Source: Paenibacillus albus (GTDB lineage Bacteria; Bacillota; Bacilli; Paenibacillales; Paenibacillaceae). Taken from it: a DNA stretch of 64,000 nucleotides. Every line of letters starts with the position of its first letter. The first letter of the stretch is position 1. A program made the position numbers and the translations under genes. Below are positions 1-7,607 of the stretch, in pieces. Location: the NCBI RefSeq assembly GCF_003952225.1, contig NZ_CP034437.1, positions 1,159,501 to 1,223,500 on the forward strand, written 5' to 3'. Under the pieces are notes generated by a model. It was not told the DNA's origin. It saw only the letters and a program-made list of their open reading frames with translations, and did no database searches.

Positions 1-40
1 GGTTATCATAGAAAGACGAAATGACAAGAAAGGAGGCTGC

Positions 41-1738
41 ATGAGCGTGACGAATGATACCCCCTTTTATCGTACGGGACAATTTGCTGAGAAGGCCGGG
101 GTAACCAAACGAACGTTGCGGTACTATGACAGGATCGGCCTGCTTACGCCCAGCGGAATCACTGCTTCCGGGCAACGTCTGTATGCGGTGGAGGATTTCA
201 TACGGCTGCAGCAAATCGTCACGTTGAAATACGTCGGCTTCTCGCTTGAGCAGATACGAAGCGTTATGGAGATGGAGGATGCCGTTCATTTGCCCGCACT
301 CTTGTCGATGCAAAGAGAGTGGCTCGAAGACAAGGTCCGGAATATGCAATCCGCCATTCAGGCCATTAAAGAGGCCGAGAGAGTTATAGAGAACGGTAAC
401 GAAGGAAGCGTCGAAAAAATCCAAACCATTATCGGAGTGATTGAGATGGAAGCGAATCGCAACTGGGAGCACGAGTTTTTGGAAGCCGTTATTCAGGGGC
501 GTGAAGATAAGGCAAAGACGATTCTGGCGGCTAACAAGCAGCTATCCGTTTCAAGCATCTATGTGGCAGCAGCGCTTGGCGACGCAGACCATGTCCGGAG
601 TCTTCTGGCCAGTGACTCGCAGGCGGCGCGAAAGCCCGGGGGCCCTGAACAATGGGAGCCGCTCTTATATATGAGTTTCTCCTGCTTCATGAAACACCGC
701 GAATATAGCGATCGGTTCGTGCAGACGGCTCTTGTTCTGCTTGAGCATGGCGCGGACCCTAATGCCTTCTGCCTGCAAAAAGATGATCCCTATGGACGGA
801 AGCTTAGCGCTTTATATGGGGTAATAGGTGCTGCGGGTAATGTGCCTGTAGCGAAAGTGCTGCTTGAAGCGGGTGCCAATCCTAACGATGGCGAGTCGTT
901 GTATCATGCGGCGGAATGGCCCGCTCTTGACGGTCTGGAATTGCTTTATCAATATGGCGGTGATATCGGAGCGACACCGGCGATATTCTTTCATAAACTC
1001 GATTTCGAGGACGAGGCGGGCGTGAAATGGTTTCTGGAGCACGGTGCGGGTCCGAATCAAGTGTTCTGCGATTATGGCACCACCCTTCACTGGGCGGTTT
1101 ATCGAGGAAGATCCGCTTCGATTATCGAGCTTCTGCTCAACTACGGCGTCGATGTGAATGCGCTAAGGCCTGACGGAAAAACCGCTTATATGCTGGCCGT
1201 ACGGTATGGGTTGACCGAAATTGCCGATTTGCTCAGCAAACACGGGGCATCAACGGAAGCTGGCGAAACGGATAGACTGTTCGGAGCCTACGCGAATGTG
1301 GATGAACAAGCCGTTCGAAGCATTCTGGAGAAGCAGCCCGCGCTGCTCGGATCGTTATCTGAGAAAGACAAGATGATGATTATTGAATTTGCAGAGCTGA
1401 ACATGGCGGATTCCGTTAAGCTGATGCTGAAGTCGGGCTTTGACAGCTCCGTGAGCAAGGAGCCCGGTACGGCGCTGCATTTTGCAACTTGGCATGGGAA
1501 CGTGGAGACGGTGCGGGTATTAGTCGAGCATGGAGCATCGCTGATAGCGCTCAATGCGTATGGCGGAACGCCGCTGGGAAGCGCAACTCACGGCTCGATT
1601 CATCGCCTTCATGCAAGGCCGGGCGCACATGCCGAAGTTGTAGAAGTCCTGATTAAAGCGGGTGCCGTCGTGCCGGAAGTGGCTGGGGGAAGCAAGGAAG
1701 TAAATGAAGTGCTATGTAAATATGGAGCGAGATATTGA
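41..1738 (+). CDS. MerR-family regulator fused to ankyrin repeats
   Basis: A 565-residue protein joining two parts. Residues about 10-80 form a MerR winged HTH (AEKAGVTKRTLRYYDRIGLL, then a wing ending in RLYAVEDF), followed by a predicted helical dimerisation stretch to about residue 125. Residues about 150-560 carry ankyrin-type repeats, seen as recurring VLLEHGADPN, LLEAGANPND, WFLEHGAGPN, ELLLNYGVDVNA and VLVEHGASL segments. The start is ATG with an AAAGGAGG ribosome site just upstream. Usual MerR proteins are 110-280 residues, so the ankyrin part probably replaces the normal effector domain and may bind a protein. It is followed by a terminator and stands apart from the next operon. The domain calls are solid; the target and partner are unknown. 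Confidence 0.9.
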   Translation: MSVTNDTPFYRTGQFAEKAGVTKRTLRYYDRIGLLTPSGITASGQRLYAVEDFIRLQQIVTLKYVGFSLEQIRSVMEMEDAVHLPALLSMQREWLEDKVRNMQSAIQAIKEAERVIENGNEGSVEKIQTIIGVIEMEANRNWEHEFLEAVIQGREDKAKTILAANKQLSVSSIYVAAALGDADHVRSLLASDSQAARKPGGPEQWEPLLYMSFSCFMKHREYSDRFVQTALVLLEHGADPNAFCLQKDDPYGRKLSALYGVIGAAGNVPVAKVLLEAGANPNDGESLYHAAEWPALDGLELLYQYGGDIGATPAIFFHKLDFEDEAGVKWFLEHGAGPNQVFCDYGTTLHWAVYRGRSASIIELLLNYGVDVNALRPDGKTAYMLAVRYGLTEIADLLSKHGASTEAGETDRLFGAYANVDEQAVRSILEKQPALLGSLSEKDKMMIIEFAELNMADSVKLMLKSGFDSSVSKEPGTALHFATWHGNVETVRVLVEHGASLIALNAYGGTPLGSATHGSIHRLHARPGAHAEVVEVLIKAGAVVPEVAGGSKEVNEVLCKYGARY

Positions 1739-1766
1739 TCCATAACGAGGATGACAAACTGTATTA

Positions 1767-1797
1767 AGACCGACCTTACAATGAGGTCGGTCTATTT
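1767..1797 (+). terminator. Rho-independent terminator after the MerR/ankyrin gene
   Basis: A perfect 10-bp stem (AGACCGACCT / AGGTCGGTCT) with a 7-nt loop, followed by a short T-rich run. It ends the MerR/ankyrin transcript. Confidence 0.75.
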
Positions 1798-1822
1798 GCG
1801 CTTACGCGGTTCCATTGAAATC

Positions 1823-1840
1823 CAAACATTATAATGTTTG
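1823..1840. promoter_or_regulatory. Perfect 18-bp palindrome, candidate operator 1
   Basis: CAAACATTATAATGTTTG is its own reverse complement. It lies directly upstream of a TTGACG -35 candidate for the amidohydrolase operon. A likely binder is the GntR/UTRA regulator encoded by the fifth gene of that operon; this is inference. Confidence 0.6.
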
Positions 1841-1869
1841 TTGACGATGCATCCAAACTCATTTAGAGT
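1841..1869 (+). promoter_or_regulatory. Candidate sigma-A promoter of the glucosaminate-type operon
   Basis: TTGACG at 1841-1846 and TAGAGT at 1864-1869 are separated by 17 nt. Palindromes sit immediately before the -35 and just after the -10, a typical layout for a repressed promoter. Confidence 0.5.
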
Positions 1870-1873
1870 AACA

Positions 1874-1887
1874 TTATAACGTTATAA
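1874..1887. promoter_or_regulatory. Perfect 14-bp palindrome, candidate operator 2
   Basis: TTATAACGTTATAA overlaps the expected transcription start, 19 nt ahead of the first ATG. It shares the ATTATAA core with the palindrome at 1823-1840, so both may bind the same repressor. Confidence 0.6.
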
Positions 1888-1905
1888 CCTTAAGGTGGAC
1901 TTACG

Positions 1906-3012
1906 ATGACAGACAATATGGTATTGCGGGGAGCGACGCTCACGGATGGCCGGAAGGTGGATATCGTGATCGCGGATGGCGTCATTGCCGAAGTGACGGA
2001 GACGGGGAACGGTAGTGTTGTTGGCAGCCGAGAGCTGGACTGCTCTGGCTTGTTTGTGTCTAGTGGTTGGATTGACCTCCATGTGCACGCTTTTTCGGAG
2101 CTCAACCCTTATGGAGATGAGATCGACGAGATTGGCGTGAAGCAAGGCGTTGCTGTGATCGTGGATGCGGGCAGCTGCGGCGCTGACCGAATTGGGGATT
2201 TGGCTGCAAGCCGCGCAGGTGCGTTAACGACCGTGTATGCGCTGCTGAACGTTTCCAAGATTGGGCTGCAGCGGATTGACGAGCTGTCCGACCTTGCTTG
2301 GCTTGAGAAGGAGCTTGCCGTGCAAGCCGTGCGGCTGTATCCGGACTTCATTGTCGGCTGGAAGGCCAGAATGAGCGGCAGCGTCGTACGCGAGAATGGC
2401 ATCCAGCCTCTGCGGATTGCCAGGGAGCTGGCCGAAACGACCGAGCTGCCGTTAATGGTCCATATCGGCTCGGCCCCGCCGAAGGTTGAAGATATCCTTC
2501 CTTTGCTCGCGCGAGGCGATGTCGTGACGCATTATTTGAACGGGAAGAGCAACCGCCTCTTTCAAGAGGACGGCAGGCCGATTCCCGCATTAATCGAGGC
2601 TGTTGCGAGAGGCGTGCGCATGGATGTCGGACATGGCACGGCGAGCTTCTCCTTCGAGACGGCGGAGGCTGCGAAGCAAAGCGGTATCCGGTTCGACACG
2701 ATCAGCTCGGATATTTACCGAGGAAACCGGCAGAACGGTCCCGTTTACAGCTTGGCCCATGTCATGTCGAAATTTCTAGCCTTGGGCTACCCGCTCAGCG
2801 AAGTAATTGGCGGCGTGACGGCGAGTGCGGCCGAGTGGCTGGGCAAGCCGGAGCTGGGACGCATTCAAGCAGGGGACCGGGCGAATCTGACGCTATTTGC
2901 TGTCGAGGGCGAGCGTGCTGTGTTCGTCGATTCCGAGGGAGAGACGCGTATCGGTGAACAACAAATCAGAGCGAGAGGGGTTTATACGAATGGGAGATTC
3001 ATTGAATGCTAA
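1906..3012 (+). CDS. Amidohydrolase/deacetylase family metallohydrolase (COG3964 type)
   Basis: A 368-residue TIM-barrel metallohydrolase of the amidohydrolase superfamily. The N-terminal beta-strand domain (LRGATLTDGRKVDIVIADG) leads to the metal motif DLHVHAF. Later metal ligands are probably the histidines in LPLMVHIGSAPP and VVTHYLNGKSN, with an aspartate in the FDTISSDIYRG segment. The family is often misannotated as dihydroorotase; in other Firmicutes it sits beside the same ammonia lyase and aldolase pair as here. The RBS AAGGTGG precedes the ATG. It is the first gene of the operon and overlaps the next by 23 nt. Inference: it removes an acyl group from an N-acylated sugar acid before deamination. 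The substrate is unproven. Confidence 0.85.
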   Translation: MTDNMVLRGATLTDGRKVDIVIADGVIAEVTETGNGSVVGSRELDCSGLFVSSGWIDLHVHAFSELNPYGDEIDEIGVKQGVAVIVDAGSCGADRIGDLAASRAGALTTVYALLNVSKIGLQRIDELSDLAWLEKELAVQAVRLYPDFIVGWKARMSGSVVRENGIQPLRIARELAETTELPLMVHIGSAPPKVEDILPLLARGDVVTHYLNGKSNRLFQEDGRPIPALIEAVARGVRMDVGHGTASFSFETAEAAKQSGIRFDTISSDIYRGNRQNGPVYSLAHVMSKFLALGYPLSEVIGGVTASAAEWLGKPELGRIQAGDRANLTLFAVEGERAVFVDSEGETRIGEQQIRARGVYTNGRFIEC

Positions 3013-4093
3013 GTATGGGCTGAAACGCGTGATCAACGCCAGCGGACGCATGAGTATATTAGGCGTGTCGGCGCCTACGGATACGGTAATGGAAGCGATG
3101 AGACAGGGAGGGCAAAGGTACGTCGAGATCGCTGACCTTGTGGACAAGGCAGGCGACTACATCGCAGGCGTGATTGGCTCCGAAGCCGCGGTGATTGTCA
3201 ATTCGGCATCCAGCGGCATCGCGTTATCGGTCGCGGGCATCGTTACGCAAGGAAACCGGCGTCTGTCCGAGAAGCTTCATCAAGAGCCGATCGCGAAGAA
3301 CGAGATCATTATTCTCAAAGGTCATAATGTCCAATATGGGGCGCCTATCGAAACGATGGTATACCTAGGCGGAGGCAGGCTCGTCGAGGTTGGTTACGCG
3401 AACGAAGGTAAAGCCGAGCATATCGAAGATGCCATCAGCGAGAGGACGGCTGCGATTCTGTACGTCAAGTCTCACCATGCCGTGCAGAAGAACATGATCG
3501 GCGTGGAGGAAGCCTGGGCAGTCGCGCAGCGCAATGGGATTCCGCTTATCGTGGACGCGGCAGCGGAAGAGGATATCTTTAAGTACGTGAAATTCTCTGA
3601 CCTTGCGATCTACAGTGGATCCAAGGCAATCGAAGGGCCGACCTCCGGTATTGTCGCGGGTAAGCGCCATTACATCGAGATGGTTAAGGTGCAGCTGCAT
3701 GGAATTGGCCGAAGCATGAAGGTCGGCAAAGAAGCTTCGTTCGGACTGCTTCAAGCCCTCGACGAGTATACGGTGAAGAAGGATAACAGCGAGCAAGAGA
3801 AAGCATCCTTGCAAGTCCTTATGCCGCTGAACGAGCAGCCAGGCGTGAAAGTGACGATCGTTCAAGACGAAGCAGGCCGCGCGATATTCCGCGCACGCAT
3901 CCAGATTGATTCGCAGCTTGCGGGAACGACGGCCAAAGCCGTCAACGATGGGCTGCAAAGCGGCGATATCGCCATTTATACGCGCGATTACGGCGTGAAG
4001 CAGGGCTACTTCGACATCGATCCGCGTCCGCTTCTCGGAGATGACATCGATGTAATTGCGGCAGCAATTCGTACGATTACAGGGGGTAAATAA
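2990..4093 (+). CDS. dgaE: DgaE-family PLP-dependent ammonia lyase
   Basis: A 367-residue fold-type I PLP enzyme related to SelA and to D-glucosaminate-6-phosphate ammonia lyase, which converts glucosaminate-6-phosphate to 2-keto-3-deoxy-6-phosphogluconate and ammonia. Visible marks are the N-terminal GLKRVINASGRMSILG segment, the cofactor aspartate in IPLIVDAAAEED and the Schiff-base lysine in IYSGSKAIEGPTSG. The ATG at 2990 has AGAGGGG 9 nt upstream; an in-frame extension to 2897 lies inside the previous gene and is rejected. It overlaps the amidohydrolase gene and is 2 nt from the aldolase gene, so translational coupling is likely. The family call is strong; the exact substrate (free or phosphorylated amino-sugar acid) is inferred. 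Confidence 0.85.
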   Translation: MGDSLNAKYGLKRVINASGRMSILGVSAPTDTVMEAMRQGGQRYVEIADLVDKAGDYIAGVIGSEAAVIVNSASSGIALSVAGIVTQGNRRLSEKLHQEPIAKNEIIILKGHNVQYGAPIETMVYLGGGRLVEVGYANEGKAEHIEDAISERTAAILYVKSHHAVQKNMIGVEEAWAVAQRNGIPLIVDAAAEEDIFKYVKFSDLAIYSGSKAIEGPTSGIVAGKRHYIEMVKVQLHGIGRSMKVGKEASFGLLQALDEYTVKKDNSEQEKASLQVLMPLNEQPGVKVTIVQDEAGRAIFRARIQIDSQLAGTTAKAVNDGLQSGDIAIYTRDYGVKQGYFDIDPRPLLGDDIDVIAAAIRTITGGK

Positions 4094-4095
4094 AT

Positions 4096-4851
4096 ATGTC
4101 TAACATGATTAAACGATTATATAATGGCCGCGCGGCCTTGAATGTATTGGCCAACAGCTTGGAGAATGCGAAGGAAGTATTCGACGCCGCAGAAGGCTTC
4201 GTGCTCGTCGGCGTGCTCTCGAAGGACTATCCGACCGTCGAAGCTGCTGTCTCCGCGATGAAACAGATTGGCGAAGCGATCGACGACGCGGTCTCGATCG
4301 GACTCGGCGCCGGAGACAATCGACAGGCGGCCGTTGTCGCGCAGATTGCGAAGCATTACCCCGGCACGCATATCAACCAGGTCTTCCCTGCCGTAGGCGC
4401 TACCCGTGCGAATCTGGGCGAGCGGGACAGCTGGATTAACAGCCTTGTTTCCCCTACGGGACAGGCTGGTTACGTGAATATCTCGACCGGGCCCTTCAGC
4501 GCGGCGCAATCGGAGCAGGCAATCGTGCCCGTGAAGTCGGCCATTGCACTCGTGCGCGATATGGGGGGCAACGCGCTCAAGTATTTCCCGATGAACGGCT
4601 TGGCCCGCGAGGATGAACTGCGTGCCGTGGCGAAGGCTTGCGGCGAGGAAGGCTTTGCCCTTGAGCCGACGGGCGGAATCGACATGGACAATTTCGAACC
4701 GATTCTTCGCATTGCGCTTGAAGCAGGCGTGCCGCAGGTCATCCCGCATGTCTATTCGTCCATCGTCGACAAGGCGACCGGCAAGACGAATGTCGCGGAT
4801 GTCCGCGCGCTGCTCGAGATCATGAAGAAGCTGGTCGATCGCCATGGCTAA
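4096..4851 (+). CDS. dgaF: DgaF-like 2-keto-3-deoxy-phosphogluconate aldolase
   Basis: A 251-residue class I aldolase of the KDGP aldolase family paired with DgaE. It is expected to split 2-keto-3-deoxy-6-phosphogluconate into pyruvate and glyceraldehyde-3-phosphate. Segments typical of this barrel are VSIGLGAGDN, NQVFPAVGATRANLG, the catalytic-lysine region MGGNALKYFPMNG and FALEPTGGIDMDNF. It begins at ATG 4096, two bases after the lyase stop, and its end overlaps the kinase start by 8 nt. Length and neighbours match the dgaE-dgaF pair. Assignment is by family and context. Confidence 0.87.
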   Translation: MSNMIKRLYNGRAALNVLANSLENAKEVFDAAEGFVLVGVLSKDYPTVEAAVSAMKQIGEAIDDAVSIGLGAGDNRQAAVVAQIAKHYPGTHINQVFPAVGATRANLGERDSWINSLVSPTGQAGYVNISTGPFSAAQSEQAIVPVKSAIALVRDMGGNALKYFPMNGLAREDELRAVAKACGEEGFALEPTGGIDMDNFEPILRIALEAGVPQVIPHVYSSIVDKATGKTNVADVRALLEIMKKLVDRHG

Positions 4852-5866
4852 CCGCGTGCGCGTCGCCGCGTTCGGCGAAGTCATGATGCGCCTTCAGGTG
4901 CCCGGCTACGAATTATTGTCGCAGGCAGACAGCCTGCGCTATTCGTTCTCCGGCACCGGGGTGAATGTGGGCGCGGCGCTTGCCCGTTTCGGACATGTTG
5001 GCTTCCTCGTCACTAGGCTGCCGGACAATCCGATCGGCGACGCAGCGGCGGCAAACCTGCGGAAGCTGGGGCTGTCGCTCAATCTCGCAGTTCGCGGCGG
5101 CCAGTATCTAGGGATGTACTTTCTCGAGAACGGCTTCGGCGCGAGACCGGGCCGGGTTACGTATTCCAACCGGCAGGAGAGCAGCTTCAACACGGCTCCC
5201 TCCGATGCCTACGATTATGAAGCAATCGCTGCTAGTTGCGATCTGCTCCATTTCTGCGGCATAACGCTGGCTATGAACGATGCCGTCAGGGGACATATGC
5301 TGCGGCTGGCGAAAGCGATGAAAGCAAGAGGAGGCAAGATTGCCTTCGATTGCAATTACAGGCCGGCCCACTGGGGCGAGGGGGGCTACTCGAAGGCGAA
5401 GCCTCACTATGAGCAGATGCTTGAGCTCGCGGACATCGTCATGATGAATGAGCGGGATATGATCCACATCCTCGGCATGACGACGGACAAGACGGATCGC
5501 CTCGAACAACTCACGGAGCTGATGCCGGCAGCGGCAAGCCGATACGGGATTTCCGTGATCGCGGGTACGCATCGCACCATTCATGGCGATAACAAACATT
5601 CGCTGCACGGGTTCTTGTATAAGGACGGCATCTTCTCGTTTGCGGAGCCTCGCACGTTCGCGGTTTACGATCGAATCGGAGCGGGAGATGCTTTTGCCAG
5701 CGGTATTATACACGGCGAGCTATCGGACTTGGAGCCGGAACGGACGGTTCGATTCGCGGTTGCCGCGGCGGTGCTTGCGCACACGGTATCGGGGGACACG
5801 CCGATGTCGGGTGAGGGTGAGATCCTGCGAGCGATGACGGATGCGAATGGAGATGTGATTCGCTAA
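4844..5866 (+). CDS. PfkB-family sugar kinase, probably 2-keto-3-deoxygluconate or sugar-acid kinase
   Basis: A 340-residue ribokinase-like protein. It begins RVRVAAFGEVMMRL, has the FSGTGVNVGAALARFG substrate-binding glycine motif near residue 35, and the C-terminal catalytic motif DRIGAGDAFASGI. The closest functional class is 2-dehydro-3-deoxygluconokinase (KdgK). In enteric dga operons phosphate arrives through a PTS; no PTS is present here, so this kinase would supply the phosphate before the aldolase. It overlaps the genes on both sides (8 nt and 1 nt). Whether it acts on ketodeoxygluconate or on the amino-sugar acid cannot be read from sequence. Confidence 0.85.
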   Translation: MANRVRVAAFGEVMMRLQVPGYELLSQADSLRYSFSGTGVNVGAALARFGHVGFLVTRLPDNPIGDAAAANLRKLGLSLNLAVRGGQYLGMYFLENGFGARPGRVTYSNRQESSFNTAPSDAYDYEAIAASCDLLHFCGITLAMNDAVRGHMLRLAKAMKARGGKIAFDCNYRPAHWGEGGYSKAKPHYEQMLELADIVMMNERDMIHILGMTTDKTDRLEQLTELMPAAASRYGISVIAGTHRTIHGDNKHSLHGFLYKDGIFSFAEPRTFAVYDRIGAGDAFASGIIHGELSDLEPERTVRFAVAAAVLAHTVSGDTPMSGEGEILRAMTDANGDVIR

Positions 5867-6582
5867 TGAAGCTATCGCGCAGCAAGAAGCCGCTATACGC
5901 GCAAATCGCGAGCATCGTGAAGGACCGGATCCTGCACGGCGTCTATCCGGTCGGGACGAACATCCCGACGGAGCCGCAGCTTGAGGAAGAGTTCAGCGTG
6001 AGCAAGGTCACAGTGCGTAATGCCATTAAGGAACTGGCACGCGACGGCTACGTGGAGACGGGCAGCGGGAAAGGGACGAAGGTCATCCGCAATACATCTG
6101 CGTCTAAGCTGTCCAAGCTGAAACGGTTTACGGAAGTGCTGGTGGATGAAGGCCATCGGATTCGCAAGCAGCTTCTCTTTGCAGAGATCGCCTCGAATGA
6201 AGCAGGATCGGCAGCTTTCCGGCTATTCGGCGAACGGTGCCTGCGCATCGAGAGATTGTATCTGTTGAACGACGAGCCGTACATTCATTACACGCATTAC
6301 CTCTCGAGCCGGGCTGCACACCTTGAGCTGCCGGACCTGAGTGAGCAGTCGCTCTATGATTTGCTGGAAGAACAGGATGTGTCGCTTGGCAAGTACCGGG
6401 ATGAGTTTTCCGTCTCCGCGATCTCGCCGGCAACCGTCTTGGCCTCCTTAGGAATCGAAGGGGGAACGCCGCTTCTCAAACGTTCGCGTTATGCCTATGA
6501 CGAGAGCGGGGAATTGATCGAGTACAGTGAAGGCTACTACCATACCGAACATCATAATTACGTGATTAATTATGACGTTTAA
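5866..6582 (+). CDS. GntR-family transcriptional regulator (HutC/UTRA type)
   Basis: A 238-residue regulator. Residues about 5-70 are a GntR winged HTH (PLYAQIASIVKDRIL, then PTEPQLEEEFSVSKVTVRNA). The rest is a UTRA effector domain, ending with the typical RSRYAYDESGELIEYSEGYY. The start codon overlaps the kinase stop (TAATG), placing it in the operon. UTRA regulators usually bind a phosphosugar or a pathway intermediate and act as local repressors. The palindromes at 1823-1840 and 1874-1887 are the best candidate operators. Confidence 0.92.
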   Translation: MKLSRSKKPLYAQIASIVKDRILHGVYPVGTNIPTEPQLEEEFSVSKVTVRNAIKELARDGYVETGSGKGTKVIRNTSASKLSKLKRFTEVLVDEGHRIRKQLLFAEIASNEAGSAAFRLFGERCLRIERLYLLNDEPYIHYTHYLSSRAAHLELPDLSEQSLYDLLEEQDVSLGKYRDEFSVSAISPATVLASLGIEGGTPLLKRSRYAYDESGELIEYSEGYYHTEHHNYVINYDV

Positions 6583-6664
6583 GCATAATTCGATGCCGTT
6601 TTAAGGTAAAATAAGGGAATCAAGGCCTCATGCTTCATCAATTGACTAAGAGGAGGAATTTTCG

Positions 6665-7552
6665 TTGAATCAAGAACAATTGGATCGAATTCGCACTGGC
6701 AAGGGCTTCATTGCCGCACTTGACCAAAGCGGCGGCAGTACGCCGAAGGCGCTGCTGCAATACGGAATTACGGAAGACCGGTATACGGGCGACGAAGAGA
6801 TGTTCGTTCGTGTTCACGAGATGAGAACACGAATCATCCAAAGTCCGGCATTCAGCTCGGCGTCGATTCTCGGTGCGATTCTGTTCGAGAATACGATGGA
6901 CCGCAAGATTGAAGGGTTATATACGGCTCAGTATCTATGGGAGAAGAAAGAGATTGTGCCTTTCTTGAAGATCGACCAAGGACTGGCTGATGTCGATGGT
7001 GGCGTACAGATCATGAAGCCGATTCCCGGGTTGGACGAGCTGCTTGCGCGTGCGAACGAGAGAGGTATTTTCGGTACGAAGATGCGCTCGGTCATCAAAG
7101 AAGCCAATCCTGAAGGCATTCGCAAAGTGGTGGAGCAGCAATTCGAGCTCGGCAAGCGAATTATCGCGGCAGGACTTGTGCCGATTATCGAGCCCGAGGT
7201 TGACATCCATAGTGCGGATAAGGCGGAATCCGAAGAGCTGCTCAAGGCAGAGATTCGGAAGCAGGTTGACTTGCTTCCATCGGAGGACCGCATCATGCTG
7301 AAGCTGTCAATTCCGACGAAGGATGACTTCTACCGCGATTTGATGGATGATCCGCGAATCGTTAGAGTTGTTGCCCTGTCAGGCGGGTATGAGCGTGATG
7401 ATGCTAATGCAAGATTGGCGCGCAATCACGGTCTTATCGCCAGCTTCTCTCGCGCATTGGCAGAAGGGCTTACCGCCCAGCAGTCGGATGAATCATTCAA
7501 CCAGATGCTTTCGGAGACGGTGCAGTCGATTTACGAAGCTTCTATTACGTAA
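6665..7552 (+). CDS. fda: Class I fructose-bisphosphate aldolase
   Basis: A 295-residue class I aldolase of the bacterial COG3588 type, which splits fructose-1,6-bisphosphate through a lysine Schiff base. Family segments are [17 protein letters not shown] at the start, [30 protein letters not shown] and the strand carrying the Schiff-base lysine, IMLKLSIPT. The TTG start follows AGGAGGAA. It lies 82 nt after the GntR gene without a terminator between, so it may share the operon transcript. A role in handling the triose phosphate made by the upstream pathway is inference; it may also be a housekeeping glycolytic enzyme. Confidence 0.9.
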   Translation: MNQEQLDRIRTGKGFIAALDQSGGSTPKALLQYGITEDRYTGDEEMFVRVHEMRTRIIQSPAFSSASILGAILFENTMDRKIEGLYTAQYLWEKKEIVPFLKIDQGLADVDGGVQIMKPIPGLDELLARANERGIFGTKMRSVIKEANPEGIRKVVEQQFELGKRIIAAGLVPIIEPEVDIHSADKAESEELLKAEIRKQVDLLPSEDRIMLKLSIPTKDDFYRDLMDDPRIVRVVALSGGYERDDANARLARNHGLIASFSRALAEGLTAQQSDESFNQMLSETVQSIYEASIT

Positions 7553-7558
7553 CAGCTA

Positions 7559-7590
7559 AAAGCCCGATCCTTTGCGATCGGGCTTTTCTT
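7559..7590 (+). terminator. Bidirectional terminator between aldolase and AraC-type gene
   Basis: An 11-bp stem (AAAGCCCGATC / GATCGGGCTTT) with T residues on one side and A residues on the other. It can serve both converging transcripts. Confidence 0.85.
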
Positions 7591-7607
7591 CGCTCCAAAC
7601 AACCTAT

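Noticed and set aside
4117-4884. A 255-codon minus-strand frame inside the aldolase gene.
   Set aside because: It is opposite an operon gene and arises from codon bias; no motif or ribosome site is seen.
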